Part shown: piece by piece, positions 1 to 6,412 of the stretch | How positions within the stretch are numbered: position 1 is the first letter of the stretch | How the letters are laid out: every line of letters begins with the position of its first letter | Source of the DNA: Candidatus Woesearchaeota archaeon | GTDB lineage: Archaea > Nanobdellota > Nanobdellia > Woesearchaeales > JABIAG01 | Direction of reading: 5' to 3' | DNA: 7,661 nucleotides | Assembly: GCA_019323235.1 (NCBI GenBank) | Contig: JAHWHN010000090.1 | Location: 1-7,661, forward strand | Notes under the pieces: generated by a model | Told to the model about the DNA's origin: nothing | The model's input: the letters and a program-made list of their open reading frames with translations, nothing else | The model's database searches: none | Translations under genes and position numbers: made by a program

Positions 1-668
1 ATTCCTAAACTCTTTAATGCTAAAATGTTTGAAGTAGTTTCATATAATTTACCTTCAACTTTTTCATTTGCTTTCAAAGTATCTTCTTTATAAGATTGTA
101 ATCTACCAACCATACTTAAATAAGTCCATAAGAAAATAACTATTGTTAAAATTGAAAAAACAAAGAACTTCCAAGAGATAAAGAATAATAATAATGAACC
201 TGTTACTAAACCAATTGCTATTGGGTACCAATCATTAAAAAAGGAAGACATAGCAACCTTAATACTATCTACACCTGTATTTATCTTAGAAACTTTTGTT
301 CCTGAATCTTCTTTACCATGCCAAGCTAAATCTAATGAAACCATTTTATTCATTGCTTCCAGTCTCATGTTCTTTTTAGATAATGCAGCAATTTTAATTA
401 ATGTATATTTACTATAAAATCTAATTGAAGTCGCAAAAATTCCAGATAAAATATAAATTAAAACATACCAATATAATATTGTAATAGGGCCACTTTTGTA
501 AGATATTAAAAAATTAACAACCAAACCTAAAATTAGTGGATTAATGTAAGTATGCATTTCACCAAAAAATCTACAAATACTTCCAAAGATAAAATTACCT
601 TTATATCCATCTAAAAAAGACCATAAGTCTTTGAAAAATTGAATATTTGAATAATTTTCTTCTTTCAT
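1..668 (-). CDS. ABC exporter, transmembrane domain (partial, C-terminus off the left edge)
   Basis: My own translation from the ATG at 668 stays open for 222 codons to the window edge. It reads as the membrane domain of a type I ABC exporter (ABC_membrane family, MsbA/multidrug-like), which would sit in the cytoplasmic membrane and use ATP to drive export. Hydrophobic segments lie at about residues 25-55, 62-82, 147-163 and 164-185. Between the second and third is the long cytoplasmic helix typical of the family, with the recognisable stretch HGKEDSG...KINTGVDSIK (residues 117-137), the usual position of the 'G..i.n.D...i' signature. About 100 membrane-domain residues and the ATP-binding domain (Walker A, LSGGQ, Walker B) should follow beyond the edge. 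The start overlaps the HD gene's stop as ATGA, with only a weak AAAAGG upstream, which suggests translational coupling. A half transporter working as a homodimer, or with a partner further downstream, is inferred; the substrate is unknown. Confidence 0.88.
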   Translation of the reverse strand, partial: MKEENYSNIQFFKDLWSFLDGYKGNFIFGSICRFFGEMHTYINPLILGLVVNFLISYKSGPITILYWYVLIYILSGIFATSIRFYSKYTLIKIAALSKKNMRLEAMNKMVSLDLAWHGKEDSGTKVSKINTGVDSIKVAMSSFFNDWYPIAIGLVTGSLLLFFISWKFFVFSILTIVIFLWTYLSMVGRLQSYKEDTLKANEKVEGKLYETTSNILALKSLG

Positions 669-1207
669 ATTAATTTGCCTTTTAATTTTCGGATTTGTTT
701 TTCAGCCATCTTTTTAGCAGATTCTAAGTTTATTTTCTTATAAGTTTTTTCAAAAAATCCTAATAAAATATCTTTATCCATTGTTTTTCTAGAATGTTCT
801 TGCCATTCATCATCAAATAAAGTTCCTAAAGCATCTGCACTTTGTAATACCTTTACTTCTATTTCATTTTCTTCAGAAGAATATTCACTTCCATGTTTTG
901 AAATACATTTTAAAATTAAATCTTTTTTAGGAATGTCTAATTTATTTAAAAAATCTTTAGATAATTTATAACTTAATTCATCATGACCCTTTCTTCCTTT
1001 ATATTTTCCAATATCATGAAGTAAAGCTGCTGCTTCCACTACAAACAAATCTGCCTTTTCTTTTTTTGCTAGTTTTATAGCATATTTTCTAACTAATTGA
1101 ACATGATTTTTCCAAAGATTTTGATCTTCATAACCTGATTTAATAACTTCTTCTTCACAATATTTTCTTGCGAAAGATTCTATTTGTTTCATTATTGAAG
1201 ATTTCAT
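665..1207 (-). CDS. HD-domain phosphohydrolase
   Basis: A 180-residue, mostly helical cytoplasmic protein of the HD superfamily of metal-dependent phosphohydrolases. The metal-binding set is visible and complete: H35 (KNHV), H64-D65 (LLHDIGK) and D125 (QSADALG). The extra histidines H75 (GHDE) and H105 (KHGSE) are those seen in the many HD proteins that bind a second metal. The length fits a stand-alone HD domain with no GGDEF, kinase or synthetase partner, so neither a (p)ppGpp hydrolase nor a cyclic-di-GMP enzyme is indicated; nucleotides or other phosphate esters are the generic substrates of the family. The first ATG overlaps the upstream MFS stop (ATGA) and was kept. An internal ATG at codon 6 is possible, and neither start has a good Shine-Dalgarno site. 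Its place inside an export operon suggests a house-cleaning or signalling role, but that is inference. Confidence 0.9.
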   Translation of the reverse strand: MKSSIMKQIESFARKYCEEEVIKSGYEDQNLWKNHVQLVRKYAIKLAKKEKADLFVVEAAALLHDIGKYKGRKGHDELSYKLSKDFLNKLDIPKKDLILKCISKHGSEYSSEENEIEVKVLQSADALGTLFDDEWQEHSRKTMDKDILLGFFEKTYKKINLESAKKMAEKQIRKLKGKLI

Positions 1208-2403
1208 TCTTTTAACATAACTCCATACGATATAGCGGTTATTAATGATATACTTGAAACTATCATTGTTGTAATAATTAAGTCAAAGTATATTAATCCT
1301 ACGGAAACTAATAATGCAGATAATGCATTTGCTATAGACCAAGATTGATTGATTATAGATGATAATGTTGCTCTTAAGTGAGAAGGGATTTCATGATGTT
1401 GAGCAGAGTCAAATACTGTTCCAAGAGCTGCCTCTAATCCTTTAAATAAAGATAATACAATTAAAGATAATATTAAATTTTTAGATAACGCAAAAATTGC
1501 CATAGCTACAAATAACCCTAAAAACAAACTTGATAATGATTTCTTAAATCCTTTTTTGTGAGCGATATGTCCTCCAATAAATGGACCAAATAAAGCAACC
1601 CCTGCCATTAAGATAGATAATAATGAAATATTCTCAGGAGGGAATTTTAAAATTTGATATAAAATTAAAGGCATTGTAATATAAAATGAATTTAAGGATA
1701 TATTTCCTATGAAATCAGAGATAACTAAACCTCTTAAATTTTTATTTGTTTTATGAAATAGATGAGCAAAGGAATTCTTTGCTTGAATAAAAGTGTTTAC
1801 AATAAAGTGCTTTTCATTTTTAATACTTTTAAAATTTCTTTCTTCTGCATAAAATAATATTAGAAAGAAAATTACTAAATTGGTTAATGAAATTATTAAC
1901 CAAATTATCTTAAATTGTAATGCAATTATGAAAAAACCAATTATTCCTGCAATAAACTGACCTGATTTTTCTGAGAACATAGATTTTGTGAATAAACTTG
2001 TAATTTCTTTTTTCTTTTTTCCAATTTTCAATTCATCTATTATCCATGCACTATTTGTACCTGATTGAAAGGTAAATGCAATATCATTTAATACAAAACA
2101 AATTGCTAATAACCAAAATTCTTTAAATAAATAAAACCCTAAGAAAGATAGAGACATTAAGAAAAAAGATATTAAGAGAGATAATTTTCTTGAATAATGA
2201 TCTGCAAAAGCTCCAGAAGGTATTTCAAATAAAGCAAAAACAATACTTGAAAAGAATATTAAAGTAGTTACTTTAACAGGGTCATGTCCTAGAAAAACAA
2301 AGTAAACTATTAATAATAATGAAGTAATATTTCTTCTAAACCCATTTACAAATTCTAATCCGTAAAATAATGCTTTTGATTTCTTATCATAATTCATGCT
2401 CAT
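1204..2403 (-). CDS. MFS transporter (drug-efflux-like), first of two
   Basis: A 399-residue integral membrane protein, the normal length of a 12-helix major facilitator. It has a short charged N-terminus, hydrophobic helices throughout and a central cytoplasmic loop at about residues 187-225. Motif A in the loop after helix 2 is IPSGAFADHYSRKLSL (residues 61-76), with D68, R72 and K73 present but Ser71 where a Gly is usual. A degenerate second copy (GGHIAHKKGFKKSL, 277-290) lies in the C-terminal half, as expected from the internal duplication of MFS proteins. SGTNSAW (114-120) and RATLSS (344-349) match the neighbouring MFS protein at equivalent places. Proton-coupled efflux of a small hydrophobic compound is the likely role; the substrate is unknown. 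The ATG at 2403 overlaps the GNAT stop as ATGA. An ATG two codons in (2397) is an equally possible start. No clear ribosome binding site is seen, which fits coupling. Confidence 0.88.
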   Translation of the reverse strand: MSMNYDKKSKALFYGLEFVNGFRRNITSLLLIVYFVFLGHDPVKVTTLIFFSSIVFALFEIPSGAFADHYSRKLSLLISFFLMSLSFLGFYLFKEFWLLAICFVLNDIAFTFQSGTNSAWIIDELKIGKKKKEITSLFTKSMFSEKSGQFIAGIIGFFIIALQFKIIWLIISLTNLVIFFLILFYAEERNFKSIKNEKHFIVNTFIQAKNSFAHLFHKTNKNLRGLVISDFIGNISLNSFYITMPLILYQILKFPPENISLLSILMAGVALFGPFIGGHIAHKKGFKKSLSSLFLGLFVAMAIFALSKNLILSLIVLSLFKGLEAALGTVFDSAQHHEIPSHLRATLSSIINQSWSIANALSALLVSVGLIYFDLIITTMIVSSISLITAISYGVMLKE

Positions 2404-2870
2404 TTTATTATTTTTCCAAATTTAATATGTTGTTCTTTAAATCCCAAGTTTTTATTGAATTTTTTCATTGTTTCATTCTTAACATTACAACTAGTTTCTA
2501 AATAAGGAACTTTCTTTTCCTTCAACCAAGAAATAAATTGATTTACCATATATTTTGCAATTCCTTTATTTCTATATTTAGGAACTACTACTATTGAATT
2601 CAAATCCCCTTTCTTTTTCCAACCTTTTTCATTTGGACCTACCTTCTCAATTAAACCATAAATATATCCTGCCACCTCCCCATCAACATCTACTAATCTA
2701 AAAAATGAATTTCGTTCTTTAATTAATTCATCAAACTCTTTCTTTAAATTTCTTTTTTCTGGAGAAATGTCTTGAAGTAATGTATTATAAGGCTTGTGGT
2801 ATTTAAAAAAAATACTTTCAAGATTCAAATAAGTATCAAATTCATTTTTATTTGGTTTTCTTAATTTCAT
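2400..2870 (-). CDS. GNAT-family N-acetyltransferase (Acetyltransf_1 type)
   Basis: A 156-residue soluble protein of typical single-domain GNAT length. The acetyl-CoA pyrophosphate loop (motif A) is clear: IVVVPKYRNKGIAKYM (residues 93-108) gives the R-x-x-G-x-A form with R100, G103 and A105. The preceding strand (FFRLVDVDGEVAGYIYG, 56-72) and the C-terminal 'N...KFNKNLGF' segment (about 132-144), which in this family packs beside the cofactor, are both present. It should transfer an acetyl group from acetyl-CoA to an amine; small molecule, peptide or protein cannot be told apart. Its start overlaps nothing but its own downstream neighbour: the MFS upstream ends at 2867, giving ATGA. A GGAAGGA sequence 9 bases before the ATG is a plausible ribosome binding site. 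It differs clearly from the other acetyltransferase of the operon (RimJ/RimL type), so the two are not a recent tandem copy. Confidence 0.88.
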   Translation of the reverse strand: MKLRKPNKNEFDTYLNLESIFFKYHKPYNTLLQDISPEKRNLKKEFDELIKERNSFFRLVDVDGEVAGYIYGLIEKVGPNEKGWKKKGDLNSIVVVPKYRNKGIAKYMVNQFISWLKEKKVPYLETSCNVKNETMKKFNKNLGFKEQHIKFGKIIK

Positions 2871-4063
2871 ATAACTCTATCCTTCCATAATATCAACAAC
2901 AATATTGATCCAACTACTAATCCACTTGCTCCAATAATGAACATTGTATAAGTTAATGTAAATACATCTGCAATATAACCAAATATTGGAATTATTAAAG
3001 CATAAACCAATCTATTGAACATACTTTGTACAGATAATACTGTTGCTCTTACTTCTGAAGAAGTTAATTTGTTAATATAATCACTAAATACTACACTTGA
3101 AAAACCTCTAATGAATTGTCTCATATAAATAAAAATAAAACTAAACCAAAATACAAAAGCACTCATTAAAAAATATGATAGAGTTAGTAATACTAATAAA
3201 AATATTAATGAATTTTTTTGTCCTAAAGATTCTTCTACTTTATGAGAGTATTTTGAACTTACAGCAGCAACTAATTGAAAAGATGCAAAGATTATACCAA
3301 AATAAAGTACATCTACTCCAGATAATAAAAGATAAGGTTGTATTAACCATAATCCTGCTTGATTAAAACCAATTATTATAGCTGCATAAAATAAAAGCCA
3401 TCTTAATTTAATATTATGAAAAACTGTTTTCTTAACTGTTTTCAAAATTTTAAGCATATAGCCTTTCTTAACTATTTTTTTATGCTTTCTTGGTTCAGTT
3501 AATGTTAAAGAGATTATTATTAAAGCAAGCATAAATGGAATCATTGCGTAGAATGCCCATCTGAAATTATAATTTCCAATAAACCCACCAGTTACATTAC
3601 CAACTGCTGTTGCTATTAAACCATAAAATACAATATCTCCCCAGACTCTCTTATATTGGCTTTCTTTTTTTAGTGTAACTAAACTATCATAAACTAGTGC
3701 TGAATTTGCTCCAGATATCATTGATAAGGATAATGCATAAAACATTTCTGCTGCAAAAAATTGTAAATAAGTACTACTAAATGAATAGATAAGTACTGCA
3801 AAGAATAATCCAATGGCACCAATTACTAATGATTTTTTTCTTCCATATAAATCTGCAAAATATCCTGTTGGTACTTCTAAGAATACTATAGCCATAGCAT
3901 AAACAGATTGTAATACCATAATTTGTGTATAACTTAATCCATTATCTTGCCAAAATAAAACTAAAATTGGTATAAAAAACCAAACTCCGGAAAACATTTC
4001 AAATAATCTAAACTTCCAGATGTTACTTTCTAATTTCTTTTTGTATTCTTTGTTTAGAGCCAT
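2867..4063 (-). CDS. MFS transporter (drug-efflux-like), second of two
   Basis: A 398-residue membrane protein with about 12 hydrophobic segments and a basic central loop (about residues 190-220, many Lys/Arg) between the two six-helix halves. Motif A is canonical: VPTGYFADLYGRKKSL (64-79) with G67, D71, G74, R75 and K76. SGANSALVYDSL (117-128) and SSEVRATVLS (335-344) mark the same MFS subgroup as the other transporter of this operon, with which it shares length and layout. Overall similarity is low enough to call them old paralogues rather than a fresh duplication. Probable proton-driven exporter; the substrate is unknown. The ATG at 4063 shares one base with the stop of the upstream acetyltransferase (TAATG), and only a weak purine stretch precedes it, so translation probably depends on re-initiation by ribosomes finishing that gene. 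Confidence 0.9.
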   Translation of the reverse strand: MALNKEYKKKLESNIWKFRLFEMFSGVWFFIPILVLFWQDNGLSYTQIMVLQSVYAMAIVFLEVPTGYFADLYGRKKSLVIGAIGLFFAVLIYSFSSTYLQFFAAEMFYALSLSMISGANSALVYDSLVTLKKESQYKRVWGDIVFYGLIATAVGNVTGGFIGNYNFRWAFYAMIPFMLALIIISLTLTEPRKHKKIVKKGYMLKILKTVKKTVFHNIKLRWLLFYAAIIIGFNQAGLWLIQPYLLLSGVDVLYFGIIFASFQLVAAVSSKYSHKVEESLGQKNSLIFLLVLLTLSYFLMSAFVFWFSFIFIYMRQFIRGFSSVVFSDYINKLTSSEVRATVLSVQSMFNRLVYALIIPIFGYIADVFTLTYTMFIIGASGLVVGSILLLILWKDRVI

Positions 4064-4644
4064 TATCTTTTCTTATATAATTGTTTTTTATGAGCTTTTA
4101 ACCACTCATTTCTTAATAATCCATAATTGAATTCATCAATGAACTTATTTTTCTTCCAATTTTTTTGTCTAGCAATACCTTCTTGTGTGAATCCCAATTT
4201 TTCTAATACTCTTTGAGAAGCTATATTATCTGGGTCAGTATCAGCAGTTATTTTGTTTAATTTTACTTCTCTGAACATATAATCTATAATTCCAGCTGAT
4301 GCTTCTGTTGCATAACCTTTACCCCAGTATCTTTCTGCAAAGCCATAACAAAGTTCTGCACAAGTATCTCTGTACCAACTGAAATGACACATGTCAACGT
4401 CTCCAATTAAAGCATCATTCTCTTTTAAGAAAACTCCAAGATAATATCCATCATCTTGATTTAAAATGTCGGATTTTAAGAAGTTTTTAGCTCTAAGTAA
4501 AGTATTTATAGGTTGTTGCTTTTTTCTATTATACCATCCTCTATTAACAACTGCTTCAGCATCTGAAAGTTCAAACTTTCTTAAGTATAATCTTTCAGTT
4601 TCAATACTCGGTTCTTTTCTAACTAACTTAAATTCTATATTCAT
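4063..4644 (-). CDS. GNAT-family acetyltransferase, RimJ/RimL-like
   Basis: A 193-residue acetyltransferase of the Acetyltransf_3 (RimJ/RimL/SpeG-like) group. The family opening IETERLYLRKFELSDAE (14-30) is textbook. The acetyl-CoA loop is ERYWGKGYATEA (104-115), with W107, G108 and G110. The late motif NIASQRVLEKLGFTQEG (140-156) has the Asn and Ser that approach the cofactor thiol side. Members acetylate protein N-termini, polyamines or antibiotics; nothing here selects one, and the lysine-rich tail (184-193) may simply aid binding to acidic partners. It is the first gene of the six-gene operon and the only one of these genes with a free-standing leader: GAGG lies 10 bases before the ATG, and 61 bases separate it from the previous gene. 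The location next to efflux pumps favours small-molecule modification, but this is inference. Confidence 0.92.
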   Translation of the reverse strand: MNIEFKLVRKEPSIETERLYLRKFELSDAEAVVNRGWYNRKKQQPINTLLRAKNFLKSDILNQDDGYYLGVFLKENDALIGDVDMCHFSWYRDTCAELCYGFAERYWGKGYATEASAGIIDYMFREVKLNKITADTDPDNIASQRVLEKLGFTQEGIARQKNWKKNKFIDEFNYGLLRNEWLKAHKKQLYKKR

Positions 4645-4654
4645 TTCTTAAATT

Positions 4655-4658
4655 CCTC
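4655..4658 (-). promoter_or_regulatory. Ribosome binding site GAGG of the acetyltransferase gene
   Basis: GAGG on the minus strand, 10 bases before the ATG at 4644. It supports that start and is the only good Shine-Dalgarno site at the head of the six-gene operon. Confidence 0.6.
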
Positions 4659-4685
4659 ATTTATTAGTATATTAATGTTTTTATT

Positions 4686-4704
4686 AAAAATAAAAGAAAA
4701 AAGG
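4686..4704 (-). terminator. T-rich tract, probable terminator of the five-gene cassette
   Basis: Directly after the TAA of the 155-residue orphan the transcribed strand reads CCTTTTTTCTTTTATTTTT, 16 T in 19 bases. No stable stem precedes it (only a four-base AAGG/CCTT pairing), so a hairpin-type bacterial terminator is not supported. Archaeal polymerases stop at such T-runs without a hairpin, which would fit an archaeal host. Read-through into the next operon is possible. Confidence 0.45.
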
Positions 4705-4705
4705 A

Positions 4706-5173
4706 TTAAGCCTTATTCATTAATTCTGTAACATAAGGCAACATTTTTTTAGCTTTTTCTATTTGGTATTTTAAAGATTCTTCAGTATAAGTTAATTCAT
4801 CTAGAATTTCTTTATTCTGATCTAATTTATATTTATCTAATAAATTCATCAAACCATATGAATTAAAATCTAAATGCTCTTTTGTTTTTTTACCTAAACA
4901 ACATAAGTCCATACCAAATTTTACTTTATCTTCATTAAAAGAATTTAGTAAATAGTCTTTTAACGTTTCATCATGATTAGAATTTAAAGATTCTTTTATC
5001 AGATGTAAATCATAAATATTACCCTCAAAACATAATTCAAAAGATAAAATATGCTCTAAATCACATAAATTTTCTTTGCCTACCAAAGTATCTCTTGATT
5101 GTTTCAAAATATCATTATATTTTTTACTTAATTCTAATCCTTTTTCAGCTAACTCATAACATTTTTCATTCAT
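4706..5173 (-). CDS. Hypothetical helical protein, last gene of the TraB-like cassette
   Basis: Not recognised. A 155-residue soluble protein that looks entirely alpha-helical, with amphipathic heptad-like stretches at about residues 2-32 and 119-153 and no signal peptide or membrane segment. It carries five cysteines (C5, C37, C48, and the adjacent pair C91-C92 in DLCCLGKK), without the spacing of a zinc finger. The opening CYELAEKGLELSKKY resembles one helix of a TPR-type repeat, but no full repeat can be claimed. It starts 11 bases after the previous gene with AAAGGG seven bases before the ATG and an A-run touching the ATG, so it belongs to the same transcript; a T-rich tract follows its stop. 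By context it may be a partner of the other cassette proteins; no enzymatic motif is seen. Confidence 0.8.
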   Translation of the reverse strand: MNEKCYELAEKGLELSKKYNDILKQSRDTLVGKENLCDLEHILSFELCFEGNIYDLHLIKESLNSNHDETLKDYLLNSFNEDKVKFGMDLCCLGKKTKEHLDFNSYGLMNLLDKYKLDQNKEILDELTYTEESLKYQIEKAKKMLPYVTELMNKA

Positions 5174-5184
5174 TTTTTAACCCT

Positions 5185-5667
5185 TTAACTTAACAAAATG
5201 TCAAATGCCAAATCAATTGCTTCATAGACAGTATCAATGTTATCTAATTTGCTTTGATAAACTTTATGTAATGTTTGATTTACAACACAATCTTTGACAG
5301 TTATTTTTGCACCATCTGTTGAAAATTGTAATAAATCTCCAACATCTCCTCCTTCACAAGATACAGATAAATGCATCCTATCATATAATTCTGATGAAGG
5401 CATACCTATTTGAGAAGGAGTTAAAAATTTTCCATTATCAACATCATATTTGAAATCCTGCATTTCCTGAGTATAATCTCCAATGGCATTAAACCAAATA
5501 TAAATATCTCTTTTTGAAGGATTAAATTTGAAAAAACTTTGTAATGAACAATCATCTACGTAAGCATTAAATTTAATCTTATCTTGATTATGATGCTTAC
5601 ACATGTTATTCCTTGCCTCATATAATAAATTTATATGAGATGCCAAATTTTCAAATTTATCTTCCAT
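5185..5667 (-). CDS. Hypothetical alpha/beta protein
   Basis: Not recognised. A 160-residue soluble protein with mixed secondary structure, unlike its helical neighbours. An N-terminal helix (about 1-25) is followed by strand-like stretches around 31-38, 53-60, 96-104 and 120-129, and a closing helix (about 141-159). Cysteines at 23, 40, 104 and 127 and a histidine pair (H25-H26) are scattered and do not form an obvious metal site. The region around CEGGDVGDLLQFSTDGAKI (104-122) looks like a surface loop leading into a strand pair. No signal peptide. The ATG lies 11 bases inside the 3' end of the lipoprotein gene, with no proper Shine-Dalgarno site but an A5 run before it, so it probably depends on translation of the upstream gene. 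Function unknown. Confidence 0.78.
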   Translation of the reverse strand: MEDKFENLASHINLLYEARNNMCKHHNQDKIKFNAYVDDCSLQSFFKFNPSKRDIYIWFNAIGDYTQEMQDFKYDVDNGKFLTPSQIGMPSSELYDRMHLSVSCEGGDVGDLLQFSTDGAKITVKDCVVNQTLHKVYQSKLDNIDTVYEAIDLAFDILLS

Positions 5668-6409
5668 TTTTTCGATTCACTTCTCTTAATTCTTCAATCC
5701 AATCTTCGTCTGCATCAATCTTTTCTTCTTCAGAAGAATCACTTTTGAATAAACCCTCTGAAAAATCTTTGATAAAACCATCCCTCTCATCAGCTTTTTT
5801 ATCAAAATAAGATGGCATATTAATTCCTTCTTGAATTAACTTATCAGCAGAGTATAATTTAACAGCCCTTTCATAATTACCTAAACTACACAATAAAGAT
5901 GTCATGTAAATATTTTTGTCTGAAATATACTGACCTAATCTTCTATCATCTTCCTTAGTTTCACTATCAAGAATTAAATCAATAGTCTTATCAGTTTTTA
6001 CTTTATTTGCATAATCTTCATTAACTGATTTAATATATTCATTTAATTCTTTATTATCGCTAATTTTTAAAGGCAAACTATATTTACTTAAGTTCTCTTT
6101 TTCCTCATCTTTCATTTCTTTTAAAACTTCATAAAAAGTTTTAAGAGTTTTATCGGATTCATTAGCGATTAATTTTTCAAGTTTATTTTCTTGATAAGAT
6201 ACTTTATTATCTACTTTAGATTGATTTTTATGATAATCACATAATTTTTCTTCTAGCGGATTAGATTGTTGATTAGATTGAACATTTTCAATTTTCTTTT
6301 CTTGATATGGTCTTTCGACTTTAACATCTTCAATCTTTCTACATCCAGGGATTAATGCTGTTGAAGCAATTAACCCATATAACAATGCCTTTCTAACAAA
6401 ATTATACAT
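5657..6409 (-). CDS. Predicted lipoprotein with TPR-like hairpin and acidic tail
   Basis: Family not recognised. The 250-residue product begins with a lipoprotein-type signal: basic R6-K7, a hydrophobic core at about 8-20 and C23 in IPGC, so the mature protein would be lipid-anchored outside the membrane. The Pro at -2 is unusual for a lipobox, so a plain signal anchor is an alternative. A Lys/Glu/Gln/Asn-rich, probably extended linker (about 24-75) leads to a helical body (about 76-200). This includes SLGNYERAVKLYS (175-187), with the spacing of the second helix of a TPR repeat. The tail (about 222-242) is very acidic (SDSSEEEK...DADEDW). Cysteines C57 and C174 could pair outside the cell. 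The start is fixed by a strong AAAGGAG six bases upstream, embedded in the last codons of the preceding gene, whose stop is three bases away. It may be the surface-exposed component of the cassette. Confidence 0.82.
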   Translation of the reverse strand: MYNFVRKALLYGLIASTALIPGCRKIEDVKVERPYQEKKIENVQSNQQSNPLEEKLCDYHKNQSKVDNKVSYQENKLEKLIANESDKTLKTFYEVLKEMKDEEKENLSKYSLPLKISDNKELNEYIKSVNEDYANKVKTDKTIDLILDSETKEDDRRLGQYISDKNIYMTSLLCSLGNYERAVKLYSADKLIQEGINMPSYFDKKADERDGFIKDFSEGLFKSDSSEEEKIDADEDWIEELREVNRKNGR

Positions 6410-6412
6410 TTT

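Larger units (their letters stand above)
4645..4705 (-). promoter_or_regulatory. Probable promoter and leader of the acetyltransferase/efflux operon
   Basis: This 61-base AT-rich gap is the only real break between the two gene groups. On the minus strand it contains an AT-only stretch TTTTTAATAAAA (4690-4679), which could serve as an archaeal TATA element, and TATACT (4671-4666), five of six matches to a bacterial -10 box with no convincing -35. Which one is used depends on the domain of life. The ribosome binding site lies at the end of the gap. Confidence 0.5.

Noticed and set aside
3175..3366. Plus-strand open frame of 63 codons inside the second MFS gene
   Set aside because: It lies wholly within a well-supported minus-strand transporter, has low-complexity Ile/Leu-rich content and no ribosome binding site; it is a shadow frame.
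1204..4063. Recent tandem duplication of a GNAT+MFS gene pair
   Set aside because: The two acetyltransferases belong to different GNAT subgroups and the two MFS proteins are strongly diverged, so a recent pair duplication does not fit.
4063..4644. Reading the RimJ/RimL-like gene as a named antibiotic acetyltransferase or ribosomal protein acetyltransferase
   Set aside because: The family motifs show the fold and cofactor site only; no residue pattern picks a substrate, so no gene symbol is given.
4466..4651. Plus-strand open frame of 61 codons opposite the RimJ/RimL-like gene
   Set aside because: It is antisense to the conserved N-terminal motif of the acetyltransferase and its hydrophobic look comes from the complementary codons.
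4645..4720. Hairpin-type (intrinsic bacterial) terminator after the 155-residue orphan
   Set aside because: Only a four-base AAGG/CCTT pairing precedes the T-tract; no stable GC-rich stem exists.
5613..5810. Plus-strand open frame of 65 codons across the lipoprotein/orphan junction
   Set aside because: The Ser-rich translation is the complement of the lipoprotein's acidic Glu/Asp tail; no start signal and no recognisable content.
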